Assembly (NCBI RefSeq): GCF_918698155.1
Contig: NZ_CAKKLX010000001.1
Coordinates: forward strand, 62,001 to 126,000
Direction of reading: 5' to 3'
Source of the DNA: Roseomonas sp. CECT 9278
GTDB lineage: Bacteria > Pseudomonadota > Alphaproteobacteria > Acetobacterales > Acetobacteraceae
Length of the DNA: 64,000 nucleotides
This document shows positions 50,760-59,882 of the stretch, one piece after another. Positions within the stretch are counted from its first letter, which is position 1. Every line of letters begins with the position of its first letter. The notes under the pieces are model-generated. The model had not been told where the DNA came from. It saw nothing but the letters and a program-made list of their open reading frames with translations, and made no database searches. The position numbers and the translations under genes are program-made.

Positions 50760-51137
50760 ATGCTCACCCTCGACCTCCCGGCCGAGCCGTACTGGCTCGA
50801 CCTCCCACGCGGCGTCCGCGTCGAGATCCGGCCCGTGACGACCGCCGTCATGGCCGCAGCCCAGGCCGCCGCGGCCCGCCGCCTCGCCGCCATCCGGATC
50901 GCCGATCCGGACCTCGACCCCGACATGTCGCGCGGCCTGTCCTTCGCGTTCCTGGTCAAGGCACTGGCGCGGCACTCGGTGACCGCCTGGGAGGGGGTCG
51001 GCGACGCCGCCGGCAAGCCGCTGCCGCTCTCGCCCGAGGCGGTGGAGCGCCTGATGGATCTCGACGACATCGCCGCGGCGTTCTGGGATCGCGCCACCGC
51101 GCCCGTCGCCGCGGTGGCCACCGAGGGAAACGGCTAA
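50760..51137 (+). CDS. Tail assembly chaperone, short form (gpG-like)
   Basis: 125 residues from ATG 50760. MLTLDLPAEPYWLDLPRGVR, then VTTAVMAAAQAAAARRLAAI and MSRGLSFAFLVKALARHSVT, AWEGVGDAAGKPL resembles the phage tail chaperone group that coats the tape measure protein. The last codons contain G-GGA-AAC (51125-51131), an ideal X-XXY-YYZ -1 slippery heptamer, two codons before the TAA. Tail chaperone genes in this position use exactly this device (lambda G/GT). Confidence 0.8.
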   Translation: MLTLDLPAEPYWLDLPRGVRVEIRPVTTAVMAAAQAAAARRLAAIRIADPDLDPDMSRGLSFAFLVKALARHSVTAWEGVGDAAGKPLPLSPEAVERLMDLDDIAAAFWDRATAPVAAVATEGNG

Positions 51138-51460
51138 GCGCCCGCGCCGCCTGGCACTTCGGCCGCGGGCCCGAATACTGCCGCGGCTGCGCCGCTCTCG
51201 GCCGCGACTGCGCCGATGCGTGCCCCTACGCCGCGCAGGCACCAACCAGCCTTGAGGGCCACGCCTGCTGGGCCGCCGGCACCGCATGCGCGGAGGTCAC
51301 CATGGCCGGCCTGACTCTCGATACCGCCGGCGCGCTCGCCGCGGCGCGCGATCTCGGTGCGTCCGGCTGGGCTGCCGCCGAGCTGCTGCTCGCCATCCGC
51401 ATCGGCATGGCCGAGGGCAGCGCCGCCCGTAGCGAGGGGGAAGGAAAGCCGAATGGCTGA
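51125..51460 (+). CDS. Frameshift extension of the tail chaperone (GT-type T domain)
   Basis: After a -1 slip at GGGAAAC (51125-51131) the frame continues without any start codon of its own: KRLSARAAWHFGRGPEYCRG, then CAALGRDCADACPYAAQAPT, and ends GEGKPNG at TGA 51458-51460. It thus adds about 110 residues to the short form. This portion is cysteine-rich (CRGC, CADAC). Its end overlaps the tape measure start by 8 bp. The arrangement G, slip, T, tape measure is that of lambda and most long-tailed phages. An independent downstream start (MAGLTLDTAGA at 51301) is the alternative reading. Confidence 0.7.
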   Translation, partial: GKRLSARAAWHFGRGPEYCRGCAALGRDCADACPYAAQAPTSLEGHACWAAGTACAEVTMAGLTLDTAGALAAARDLGASGWAAAELLLAIRIGMAEGSAARSEGEGKPNG

Positions 51461-53621
51461 TGCTACCCGCCGCGTCTCCGTCCGCCTGTCGCTGGACGAC
51501 GCCGCCCGGGTTAAGGCCGGGCTGCGCGAGGTCGGCGAGACCGGCCAGCGCTCCCTCGACCAGATCAAGGGCGGTGCCGAGCGCGCCTCCCGCTCCCTCG
51601 AACTGCTCGACGTCGCCACCCGCGGCATCCAGATCGCTGGCGTCGCGGTGGCCGCGCGCGCCCTCGTCCAGGCCGGCGACGCGCTCACCCAGGGCCTGTC
51701 GCGCCTGCAGAACGCGACCGGGTCGGTCGAGCGCGCTGGGCAGGTCTACGAGGCGCTGTACCGCAACGCGCTCTCCACCGGCGTCGCTGTCTCCGAGAGC
51801 GTCGATGCCTTCCAGCGCTTCTCGATCGCTGCGCGCGAGATCGGCGCCACCTCCGACCAGGTCGTCCGCCTCGTCGGCGGCCTGCAGCGCGTCGCCATCG
51901 TCTCCGGCGCCTCCACGCAGGAGATCTCCTCGGCCACCTTGCAGCTCGCCCAGGCGCTGGCCTCCGGCGTGCTGCAGGGCGATGAGCTGCGCTCCATCCT
52001 CGAGGCCATGCCGCTGCTGGCCGAGGGCCTGGCCCGCGAACTCGGCGTCTCCATTGGCGAACTCCGCAAGCTCGGCTCCGAGGGCAAGCTCACCGCCGAG
52101 CGGGTCTTCCCCGCGCTGCTACGCGCCACCGAACGGCTCGGCGCGGAACTCGATCGCGCGCCACTCTCCCTCGGCCGCGCCTTCGGGCAGCTGACCGCGG
52201 CGACCGAGAACTTCCTCGGCCAGCTCGACCGCGCCATCGGCCTGTCGAACGCGCTGGCCCGGGCGCTCTCCGCCGCCGCCCGCGCGGTGGACAGCGTCCG
52301 CCAGGGCGCCGGCCTGCGCAGCGAGGAGGAACGCCTTGCTGGCCTGCGCCGCCAGGCCGAGGCGCTGTCGGCGCAGATCGGCCGGCTGGAGAGCGAGAGC
52401 GACGGCCGCGACAGCCTGCGCGCCCCGGTCCGCCGCGGCAGCATCCGCCCCGGCCTGGTCGGCGCCGCGGAGCAGCAGGCCGGCGTCGACAGCCGTGCGC
52501 GGCTGGAGGAGCTGCGGCGGGACTACTTCGCCACGCTGGCCGAGATCGACACCGCCGAGCGCGAGTCGCTCAACCGCCGCCTCGAGGAGCAGGAGCGCGC
52601 CGGCCAGGCTGCGGCCGATGCGCGCCGGCGCCGTGCCACGCAGGATGTCCAGGAGCTCACCCGCGACCTCGACGACCGCTTCCGGATCAACCGCGAATAC
52701 GAGGAGCGCGTCCGCCGGCTGCGCGAGGCGGAGGCGGCGGGTGGCGTCACCGCCGCAGAGCGCACCCGCCTCGAGACGCTCGCGCTGCAGGAGCGCGACG
52801 AGGCGCTGCGGCGGCTGGAGCCGCGCATCGCCGCGGTCCGGCGCGCCAGCACTGAGGGCGCGCGGGAGGCGCGCGATGCCGAGCGCCAGCTGAACGACCT
52901 GCTGCGCGAGCGCGAGCGGCTGATCCAGGACAACGAGACCGCCTACGAGCGCTACCAGCGCCGGCTGGAGCGGCTCGGTGATCTTGCTGAACGAGCAGCA
53001 CGCGCCGACCGGCCGATCCCGGACGAGACGATAGGGCGGGAGGCGCAGCGCGCGCTGGAGGACCTGGAGGAGGCCGAGCGCCGCCTCCAGCGCAGCACCG
53101 AGGGGACGCGGGAGGCAGCGCGCGAGTTGGGCTTCGCGTTCTCCTCCGCCTTCGAGGACGCGATCGTGCGCGGCGACAAGCTGTCGAAGGTCATGCAGGG
53201 GCTGCTGCAGGACATCACCCGCATCATCGCGCGCCGCACCATCACCGAGCCGCTCGGCAATGCCGTCTCGGCCGGTCTCACCAGCCTTGGTGCCGGAAGC
53301 TGGTTCGACGGCGTCGGCTCCTGGCTCGGCGGGCTCTTTCGAGCCGAGGGCGGGCCGGTGGCGGCCGGCCAGCCCTACATCGTCGGCGAGCGTGGGCCGG
53401 AGTGGTTCGTGCCAGACCGCGGCGGCACCGTGCTGCCGAACGGCATGGCGCCCGGCGGGCCGGTCATCCAGCAGACCATCAACATCGACGCCCGCGGGGC
53501 TGATGCCGGCGTCGAGGCGCGGCTGCGGCTGCTCGCCGGGCAGATCGCGCGCCAGGCCTCGGCGATGACGCTCGACGCCATCCGCCGCGGCGGCAGCGCC
53601 TACGAGACGGTCCGGGGATAG
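51453..53621 (+). CDS. Tail tape measure protein
   Basis: 722 residues from ATG 51453 (MADATRRVSVRLSLDDAARV), behind GGGGGAAGGAAAG. The N-terminal region (VASVAVAARALVQAG-like ALVQAGDALTQGLSRLQNAT, FSIAAREIGATSDQVVRLVG, ISSATLQLAQALASGVLQGD) is the tape-measure motif of lambda-type phages. A long charged coiled coil runs from about 300 to 540. The C-terminal GLLQDITRIIARRTITEPLG and RAEGGPVAAGQPYIVGERGP form the tail-tip contact. The length implies a tail of about 110 nm at the usual 1.5 angstrom per residue (rule of thumb). Confidence 0.9.
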   Translation: MADATRRVSVRLSLDDAARVKAGLREVGETGQRSLDQIKGGAERASRSLELLDVATRGIQIAGVAVAARALVQAGDALTQGLSRLQNATGSVERAGQVYEALYRNALSTGVAVSESVDAFQRFSIAAREIGATSDQVVRLVGGLQRVAIVSGASTQEISSATLQLAQALASGVLQGDELRSILEAMPLLAEGLARELGVSIGELRKLGSEGKLTAERVFPALLRATERLGAELDRAPLSLGRAFGQLTAATENFLGQLDRAIGLSNALARALSAAARAVDSVRQGAGLRSEEERLAGLRRQAEALSAQIGRLESESDGRDSLRAPVRRGSIRPGLVGAAEQQAGVDSRARLEELRRDYFATLAEIDTAERESLNRRLEEQERAGQAAADARRRRATQDVQELTRDLDDRFRINREYEERVRRLREAEAAGGVTAAERTRLETLALQERDEALRRLEPRIAAVRRASTEGAREARDAERQLNDLLRERERLIQDNETAYERYQRRLERLGDLAERAARADRPIPDETIGREAQRALEDLEEAERRLQRSTEGTREAARELGFAFSSAFEDAIVRGDKLSKVMQGLLQDITRIIARRTITEPLGNAVSAGLTSLGAGSWFDGVGSWLGGLFRAEGGPVAAGQPYIVGERGPEWFVPDRGGTVLPNGMAPGGPVIQQTINIDARGADAGVEARLRLLAGQIARQASAMTLDAIRRGGSAYETVRG

Positions 53622-53626
53622 CCGCC

Positions 53627-54313
53627 ATGGTGGAGTATGCTTGGCCTGAGGCGCTGCGGCCTTCGCGGCTGACCTTCTACCTGCAGCACAACACCACGCG
53701 CTTCGTCTCGCCGGTCACCCGCGCCACCCAGGTGCTCCGGCGCGAGGGCGCGCGCTGGGTGGCGCAGGCGACCTTTGATCCGCTCGACCGCGTGCGTGCG
53801 GGCCTCCTCGAAGGCCTGCTCGCCGCGCTGGCCGGCTCAGTGAACACCGTCCGCATCTGGGACTGGCGGCGGGAGTTCCGCACCGGCGATCCGCGGGTGC
53901 AGGCCGACGTGCCGACCGGTCCCTTCTCCTATTCCGACGCGACGATCTTCACCGACGGCACGGGCTTCGTGGTGGGCTCGGGCAACCCGGCGCTTGCCGC
54001 CGGCGCGCCACGCGGGGCGCTGGCGATCCAGACCGGGGGCTGGTGGCCGAACGGGGTCGCGGTCGGCGCCGGCGACCTGATCGGCCTGGCGGGTCGGCTC
54101 TACATCGCCACCGAGACCGTGACGGCGTCCGGCGCCGGCACAGCCACCATCCCGATTGCGCCACCGCTGCGCGACGCGCTGCTGATCAACCAGCCGCTGG
54201 TGCTGACCAGGCCCACCGTCGCCATGCGCCTGGTGTCCGACGACGAGGCCGCCAACCCGACGCGGACGGGGCGCTTTACGGCGATCATCATCCGCCTCGA
54301 GGAAGCACTCTGA
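53627..54313 (+). CDS. Distal tail protein-like, unknown
   Basis: 228 residues. MVEYAWPEALRPSRLTFYLQ, then TRATQVLRREGARWVAQATF and TVRIWDWRREFRTGDPRVQA. It is beta-rich and contains VVVGSGNPAL/GAGDLIGLAGRLYIATETVT, like small baseplate proteins. Position directly after the tape measure is that of the distal tail (Dit or gpM-like) protein. No firm family call. The next gene overlaps by one base. Confidence 0.62.
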   Translation: MVEYAWPEALRPSRLTFYLQHNTTRFVSPVTRATQVLRREGARWVAQATFDPLDRVRAGLLEGLLAALAGSVNTVRIWDWRREFRTGDPRVQADVPTGPFSYSDATIFTDGTGFVVGSGNPALAAGAPRGALAIQTGGWWPNGVAVGAGDLIGLAGRLYIATETVTASGAGTATIPIAPPLRDALLINQPLVLTRPTVAMRLVSDDEAANPTRTGRFTAIIIRLEEAL

Positions 54314-54888
54314 TGTCGGACGCCCACGGCACGCCGCGGCTGTCGCCGCACGCGGCCGCCTCCGCCACCTCGCCGGTCGCCGCCCCCGTCGTGCTGGTCG
54401 AGCTCGACTTCGCCTCCGGGCCCTTCCGCGTCTGGACGGGCCTCGGCCAGCTCAATTGGGCGGGGAAGCTGTTCGAGGGCGTCGGCTCAATCGGCGCCGT
54501 CGGTGAGGTCGAGGAGACGGTGGAGCTACGCGCCGTGCGGCTGACGCTGGCACTGTCGCCCGTGCCGCAGGAGGTGGTGGACATCGCGCTCGCCGAGCGG
54601 AGCTTCCGGCTGCGGCCGGCGCGGCTCTGGGGCGCGCTGCTCGACGCCGAGGGCGCCTTCGTCGCCGACCCGTTCCCGCTCTGGGCGGGGCTGATGGACA
54701 CGATGGAAGTGACCGACGGCGCCGAGCCGCGGGTCGCGCTCACCTGCGAGAGCCGTCTCGTTGACCTCGAGCGCGCTGAGGTCCGCCGGTACACCGACGC
54801 CGACCAGCAGGCCGAGTATCCCGGCGATCGCTTCTTCGAATACGTCCCCGCCCTGCAGGAGGCGGAGATCCGGCTGCCGGCCACCTGA
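54313..54888 (+). CDS. Tail tip protein (BR0599/gpL-like)
   Basis: 191 residues from ATG 54313. VVLVELDFASGPFRVWTGLG, then QLNWAGKLFEGVGSIGAVGE and FPLWAGLMDTMEVTDGAEPR, TCESRLVDLERAEVRRYTDA form the pattern of phage tail proteins that follow Dit in alphaproteobacterial siphophages and gene transfer agents. A hub or minor tail role is likely. The next gene starts on its stop codon's last base (TGATGG). Confidence 0.7.
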   Translation: MSDAHGTPRLSPHAAASATSPVAAPVVLVELDFASGPFRVWTGLGQLNWAGKLFEGVGSIGAVGEVEETVELRAVRLTLALSPVPQEVVDIALAERSFRLRPARLWGALLDAEGAFVADPFPLWAGLMDTMEVTDGAEPRVALTCESRLVDLERAEVRRYTDADQQAEYPGDRFFEYVPALQEAEIRLPAT

Positions 54889-55241
54889 TGGCCCGGCTTC
54901 GGGATTGGCATGCCCGGCTGCCAGCCCTGCTGTCCGCGGTGGAGGCGCGCCCGTTCGACGCGCATCGCTGGAACTGTGGGCGCTTCGCGCTGGCGGCCGT
55001 CGAGGCGGTGACCGGCGAGCGGCCCGCCGTCCGGATGCTGCCCGACCTCATTGCCACGGCGGACAGCGCCGGCTTCCCCCGCGTCGCGCCGCTGCGGGCC
55101 CGCATGGGCGACATCGTCCTCGCCCCTGATCCCGACCGGCTCGGCGTGGTGCTCGACGCCGGGCGCGTCGCCTTTGTCGGGCCGCGCGGCCTGCTGCGCG
55201 CGCCGATCACCCTCTGCACCACCGCCTGGAGGATCGGCTGA
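54888..55241 (+). CDS. Tail peptidase-like protein (DUF6950 / NlpC-P60-like)
   Basis: 117 residues. RPFDAHRWNCGRFALAAVEA carries the nucleophilic cysteine context of the NlpC/P60-like fold, and a possible His/Asp pair is weak. LRARMGDIVLAPDPDRLGVV is typical of phage tail-tip peptidoglycan peptidase relatives (DUF6950). It would help the tail cross the cell wall. Overlap with both neighbours places it in the tip operon. Confidence 0.7.
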   Translation: MARLRDWHARLPALLSAVEARPFDAHRWNCGRFALAAVEAVTGERPAVRMLPDLIATADSAGFPRVAPLRARMGDIVLAPDPDRLGVVLDAGRVAFVGPRGLLRAPITLCTTAWRIG

Positions 55242-55242
55242 C

Positions 55243-57243
55243 ATGCCCGCCGCCGTTCCGCTCATCGCCGTCGTCGCCGGCGGCGTCGCCTCGGCCGCGG
55301 TCGGCGGCGGCATCATCGGGGCTATCGTCGGCGCCGGCGCCGCCTTCGTGGTCTCCACCATCGGCGCCTCGGTCTTTCCCGCCAAGCGGCCGACCGCGCC
55401 GGCGCCGACCACCTCGCTGCGCCCCGGCGACGACCCGACCGCGCCCGGCGCCGGCCGCACCCAGTCCTTCCGCCAGCCGATCACCGAGCACCAGATCGTC
55501 TTCGGGCGCTGCAAGGTCGGCGGGCCGATCGTCTTCATCCACTCCGGGACCGACAACGCCGGCCGCGCCGATGGCTGGTTCTACGCCGTCGTCGTGCTCG
55601 CCGCGCACCGCGTCCGCGCCATCGGCGACCTCTGGCTTGGCGACACGCTGGCCACCGATGCGAAGTTCGCCGGGCTGGTGCGCATCGACCGTCACCTCGG
55701 GGATCCCGACCAGGCGGCCAACGCCAATCTGATCGCCGAGACCGGCGGCAAGTGGACCTCGGAACACCGCGGCCGCGGCCGCGCCTATGTCGCCGTGCGC
55801 CTCAAGATCACCGCCGAGGCCTTCCCCTCCGGCCCGCCGAACATTGCTGCCCTCGTCGAGGGGGCGGATACGATCCTCGATCCGCGCACCGGCGCGACCG
55901 GCTGGTCCGACAACCCGGCGCTCTGCCTCGCCTGGTACCTGACCGCGCCCTTCGGCTGGAAGGCGTCCTGGGATGACATCGATATCCCCGCCCTCATCGC
56001 CGCGGCCAACATCTGCGACGAGCTGATCGGCACCCGCGCCGGCGTCACGGAGCGGCGCTACACCGTCAACGGCCGCGTCTCGCTCGGCGAGGGCAAGATC
56101 GCCATCACCCGCAAGCTCGTCGCCGCCATGGCTGGGGCGCTCGTCGTCTCGGGCGGACGGTTCTTCATCCATGCCGGCGGACCGGCACTGCCGGCGGCGA
56201 CGCTCACCTCGGACGACCTGCGCGGCGACGTCACCCTCCAGGGCAGCCGACCGCGTCGGGATCTCTTCAACGGGGTGCGGGCCGTCTATGTCGACCCGGC
56301 GAAGAACTGGCAGCCGACCGACGCGCCGCCGCTGCTGGCCTCGAACTACGTGGCCGAGGACGGCGGCGAGCAGATCTACCGCGACATGGAGTACCCGCTG
56401 ACCACGTCGGTCGCGACCGTGCAGCGGCTGATGAAAGCCGAGCTGGAGCGGATCCGGCGGCAGCGCGAGGTGGCCTTCCCGGCCAACCTCTCGGCCCTGC
56501 GGCTGCGGCCCTGGGATGGCGTGACGGTCGCGCTCGACCGGGTTGGGCCGTTTCCGGCGCGGGTGACGGGCTGGCGGCTGTCTCCCGACGGCGGTGTCGA
56601 CCTCACACTCTCCGAGGAGGATCCAGCGGTGTGGGACTGGAACCCGGCGGTGGACGAGCGCGCCGCCAGCGACAGCCCGTCGGTCGTGCTGCCGAACCCC
56701 GGGGTCATCGCTGCCCCCACCAGCATCACCGTCGAGACGCCGCTCGCCACCGGCTTTGCCGCCCTCGGCGTGTCCTGGTCGGCGGTCGGCAGTGCATACC
56801 TGGCCGGCTACGAGCTCGAGTTCCGCCCCGCCTCCGTGGCCGCCTGGCAGGGCTACGGCGGCGCCCTGGGCGCGACCGCGGCGTCCATCCCGACCACCGA
56901 GCCCACCGCCGTCCGGGCGCGCGCCGTGGCCCGCAGCGGGGCGGTGTCGGGCTGGCGGGAGGCGGCCATCCCTGGCGCGATCACCACGCCAGACGCGCTC
57001 GGCATCGCCGGCGGCGTGCGGCTGTCGGGCAGCTTCCCGGCCGACGCCGTGCGGCTGCAGATCTTCGAGGCCAGCAGCGCCAGCCTCGCCGCTGCTGTGA
57101 AGCTGGCCACCGAGCCCACCGCGCTGCCCTGGGACCGCACGGGCCTCACCGCCGGCCAGGCCCGCTGGTACTGGCTCCGCGCCGTCTCCGCCGAGGGCAA
57201 CGTCTCGGCCCTCGCCGGGCCCGTCACTGCCACCGCGCTCTGA
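55243..57243 (+). CDS. Tail tip / host-specificity (gpJ-like) protein
   Basis: 666 residues. The N-terminus has a Gly/Ala hydrophobic stretch (VVAGGVASAAVGGGIIGAIV) and GRTQSFRQPITEHQIVFGRC, the usual opening of J-like proteins in these phages. The body includes GWSDNPALCLAWYLTAPFGW, WDDIDIPALIAAANICDELI and VTLQGSRPRRDLFNGVRAVY. The C-terminus holds fibronectin-like modules (GFAALGVSWSAVGSAYLAGY, LTAGQARWYWLRAVSAEGNV). It forms the central tip that contacts the host. Confidence 0.85.
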   Translation: MPAAVPLIAVVAGGVASAAVGGGIIGAIVGAGAAFVVSTIGASVFPAKRPTAPAPTTSLRPGDDPTAPGAGRTQSFRQPITEHQIVFGRCKVGGPIVFIHSGTDNAGRADGWFYAVVVLAAHRVRAIGDLWLGDTLATDAKFAGLVRIDRHLGDPDQAANANLIAETGGKWTSEHRGRGRAYVAVRLKITAEAFPSGPPNIAALVEGADTILDPRTGATGWSDNPALCLAWYLTAPFGWKASWDDIDIPALIAAANICDELIGTRAGVTERRYTVNGRVSLGEGKIAITRKLVAAMAGALVVSGGRFFIHAGGPALPAATLTSDDLRGDVTLQGSRPRRDLFNGVRAVYVDPAKNWQPTDAPPLLASNYVAEDGGEQIYRDMEYPLTTSVATVQRLMKAELERIRRQREVAFPANLSALRLRPWDGVTVALDRVGPFPARVTGWRLSPDGGVDLTLSEEDPAVWDWNPAVDERAASDSPSVVLPNPGVIAAPTSITVETPLATGFAALGVSWSAVGSAYLAGYELEFRPASVAAWQGYGGALGATAASIPTTEPTAVRARAVARSGAVSGWREAAIPGAITTPDALGIAGGVRLSGSFPADAVRLQIFEASSASLAAAVKLATEPTALPWDRTGLTAGQARWYWLRAVSAEGNVSALAGPVTATAL

Positions 57244-57255
57244 TCGGAGTCAGCC

Positions 57256-59091
57256 ATGGCCGCCCGCATCGACGACCTGATGGTCCTCGGCCAGAACATC
57301 TCCAAGACCGACCTGGCGAAGTACCTCCGCGACCGCGAGGCGGTGCTGCCGCGCGACTTCGGCGGCCTCGGCGACGGTGCCGCCAACGACCGCGCCGCCC
57401 TCCAGGCTTGCTTCGATCGCGCCGCGGCGGACCAAAAATTCGCCGTCATCCCGCCCGGCACCTGGAACGTCGATGCCGGCGTCACGCTCGGCGGCGGCGC
57501 GCGCGGCCTGATCATGCAGGGCGTCATCCGGTACACCGGCGCCACCAACGCACCTGCCACCGTGCTGACGCTCGGCGATGGCGGCACCGTGCGGAATGCC
57601 GAAAAGGTCTACGCGAACATTCAAGTGTCCCGGCTGGTGCAATCGAACTGGCTCGACGAGGCCGACATCGGCGTCCTTGCGCGCAATCTCGACTCGTCGC
57701 TTGTCGACGTGCGCCTCGCGCAGGGCTTCACGATCGGGCTGCGCACGCTGGGCGACGCGCGCGGCTTCGAGGACACCACGCTCGTCCTTGGCCGGTTGGT
57801 GAACAACAGGATCGGCCTCGATGTGCATTGCGCGCAGGCAGGCTCGTGGAACACGTCGGTGCGATACTATGGTGGGCACTTCGCCTGCGGCACCGGCATC
57901 AATCCCGCGATCAACCGCTACGGGGTCCGCTTCTCCCGCAGTTCGCTCGAGGCGTACAACAACCACAATCGGCATGTCTTCGACGCGCCGAACTTCGAGC
58001 TCCGCCAGCTCGACTCGAACATCGCCATCCCCTTCCTGAACGAGACGGCGGGCACCGCAATCATCGCTCGCGCGGTCCGCATGGAAGCCTGCTCGCCCTT
58101 CGTCGCCGAGCACACCGGGACGGCGACGGATTGCGAATACGAGGTGGCCTGGGCGCAAACCTACGCGATCAGCATCAGCTATGCGCCAACAGCAACGCGC
58201 GCCGGGAATGCGGTCTACAATCGCCACCGCGCGCCGGCGTCGCGGCTGACGCGGCTGCTGGCCAACATCCCGAACCTGCGTGCCGCCGCCTTCCGGCACA
58301 GCAACACCGAGATCGGGGTGGAGGGAGCCTGCATCATCGCGACCTCCACCACGACCGAGACCACCATGGCGGCGCTGTCCTGGAACGGGCTCGACGGCAT
58401 CGCCGCGACCGGGCGGGGGCTGCTGCTGAACGCCAATCGCGGCGTCGCCTTCGTGGTGCAGACCACCCACGCGAAGGAGTTCGCCCTGGCGCACTGGCTG
58501 GTCGGTGGCGCCGATGGCGGGCGGCTCTGCGTGCGGTGCTTCGACGGCGCGGGCACCGTGCGGGAGAACCAGCCGCAGGACGTGCTGGCCTCCGGCACTA
58601 CCCTGCAGTGGGACACCGCGTCCAAGAGCTGGCAGGCCGGTGCCGTGATGCAGGACAGCTCGCTGAACCGGCGGCAGACGGTGCGGCTCGGCGCGGGCGT
58701 CGCCTTCGCGCAGATCGGGATCATCGGCTTCGACGGGCAGATCGAGCTCGAGGCGCTGCGGCTCTACGGCCTGCCGGAGGATGCGCCGGCAGTGCTCTAC
58801 GGCTGTCCGTCAGTGCCGGCGGGGACACGGACGCTGGCGCTGGAGACGAGTTGGGACCTACCGAGCCTTGGGCCCGGCGCGACGGCGAACGTCGACGTCA
58901 CGGTGCCGGGCGCGCGGCGGGGCGACTTCGCAGATGCTTCGCTCGACAGCAGCAGCATCGCCTTCGTGCTGGACTGCCATGTGTGGTCCAACAACAGCGT
59001 CCGCGTGACGGCGCGCAACGTCAGCGCCTCGACGGTGGACCTCGCGGCGGCGGCGCTGTCGGTGCAGATGGTTAAGCGCAGGGTGCCGTGA
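57256..59091 (+). CDS. Tail fibre / tailspike protein
   Basis: 611 residues. The N-terminus anchors to the tail. RDFGGLGDGAANDRAALQAC then FAVIPPGTWNVDAGVTLGGG is the head of a right-handed beta-helix (pectate-lyase-like) of tailspikes, which bind or cut surface polysaccharide. The C-terminal 85 residues from LALETSWDLPSLGPGATANV to KRRVP form a separate beta module, repeated in the frame at 59625-59882. An acidic catalytic pair cannot be assigned. Confidence 0.82.
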   Translation: MAARIDDLMVLGQNISKTDLAKYLRDREAVLPRDFGGLGDGAANDRAALQACFDRAAADQKFAVIPPGTWNVDAGVTLGGGARGLIMQGVIRYTGATNAPATVLTLGDGGTVRNAEKVYANIQVSRLVQSNWLDEADIGVLARNLDSSLVDVRLAQGFTIGLRTLGDARGFEDTTLVLGRLVNNRIGLDVHCAQAGSWNTSVRYYGGHFACGTGINPAINRYGVRFSRSSLEAYNNHNRHVFDAPNFELRQLDSNIAIPFLNETAGTAIIARAVRMEACSPFVAEHTGTATDCEYEVAWAQTYAISISYAPTATRAGNAVYNRHRAPASRLTRLLANIPNLRAAAFRHSNTEIGVEGACIIATSTTTETTMAALSWNGLDGIAATGRGLLLNANRGVAFVVQTTHAKEFALAHWLVGGADGGRLCVRCFDGAGTVRENQPQDVLASGTTLQWDTASKSWQAGAVMQDSSLNRRQTVRLGAGVAFAQIGIIGFDGQIELEALRLYGLPEDAPAVLYGCPSVPAGTRTLALETSWDLPSLGPGATANVDVTVPGARRGDFADASLDSSSIAFVLDCHVWSNNSVRVTARNVSASTVDLAAAALSVQMVKRRVP

Positions 59092-59250
59092 GAGGCATCT
59101 CGCACATGCAACGCGCTCTGGATCCAGGAGACCGTTGACACCCTTTCGCGCCCTGAGGCCCGAAGCCGCGTTGACCCCCCCGCGTCCCCACCGCCCTGTT
59201 CGCCACGTACGCATTGCGCTCATGCCGCCCCCGGGACTTACCATGGGCGC

Positions 59251-59622
59251 ATGGGCAAGAACGACGAACAGCGCGTGGCAGCACGTCTCGCGAAGATCAT
59301 GGCCATGATCTGCGTGCGCAACTCGAGCCTGGAGGAATTGCACGCCGGCCAGGTCCCCACCACCCGCACGGGCGACTATTCGGACGTCTTCGTCGTGGAT
59401 GCAGATGGCCGACGTATCCCGTGGCCCGACGTCTCGCGCATCGACGATGATGAGATGCGCGCCCTGATGCGTGACATCGTCAACCGGCTCTACACCTTCC
59501 ACATCTGTGCCGACGCGCCGGAACTGCAGGCCGAAGTCGCGCGCTGGATGGCCGTCGCCAGCCGATGGGATGAGCCAGCAATCGACCCAAAGATGCTCGC
59601 GCACGGCATTGAACCGCGCTGA
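59251..59622 (+). CDS. Hypothetical protein between the fibre gene and its repeated tip
   Basis: 123 residues. MGKNDEQRVAARLAKIMAMI, then CVRNSSLEELHAGQVPTTRT and GDYSDVFVVDADGRRIPWPD, VSRIDDDEMRALMRDIVNRL, is a coherent alpha/beta protein of a small conserved group found outside phages too. Function unknown. It ends 2 bp before the repeated fibre tip, and 159 bp of gap separate it from the fibre stop. So the segment 59092-59624 behaves as an insert between two fibre-tip copies. Confidence 0.6.
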   Translation: MGKNDEQRVAARLAKIMAMICVRNSSLEELHAGQVPTTRTGDYSDVFVVDADGRRIPWPDVSRIDDDEMRALMRDIVNRLYTFHICADAPELQAEVARWMAVASRWDEPAIDPKMLAHGIEPR

Positions 59623-59624
59623 CG

Positions 59625-59882
59625 ATGGCGCTGGAGACCAACCGGGACCTGCCGAGCCTTGGACCTGGTGCGACGGCGAACGTCGACTTCACAGTAAACG
59701 GGGCACAGGCCGGCGCCCTGCGCCAAGCGTCGCTGGTGTCGTCGACCCGGTTCATCGAGCTCGATGCGGCCGTGTGGTCGACCAATACGGTGCGGGTGAT
59801 GGCGCGGAACATCTCCGCGGCGACGTTCGACCTTGCGACGGCGACGCTGTCGGTGGAGGTCGTGAAGCGGCGGGTGCCTTAA
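59625..59882 (+). CDS. Second copy of the tail-fibre C-terminal module
   Basis: 85 residues from ATG 59625. By hand count 56 of 85 positions equal the fibre C-terminus: both have the same DLPSLGPGATANVD block and both end VKRRVP. There is no fibre body in front of it. It could be a leftover of a second fibre gene, a spare tip for recombination-based switching, or a small protein translated after the 123-residue gene (2-bp gap). Codon positions remain open and in register, so it is not simply decaying. Confidence 0.7.
   Translation: MALETNRDLPSLGPGATANVDFTVNGAQAGALRQASLVSSTRFIELDAAVWSTNTVRVMARNISAATFDLATATLSVEVVKRRVP

Noticed and set aside
56631-59075. 814-codon forward frame overlapping the tip and fibre genes
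   Set aside because: Arg-rich, repetitive shadow frame; the two real genes in another frame show clear tail families.
37462-59882. Gene transfer agent instead of a prophage
   Set aside because: The large lambda-type terminase, replication genes, lysogeny control, recombinase and morons point to a complete prophage; GTA clusters lack these.
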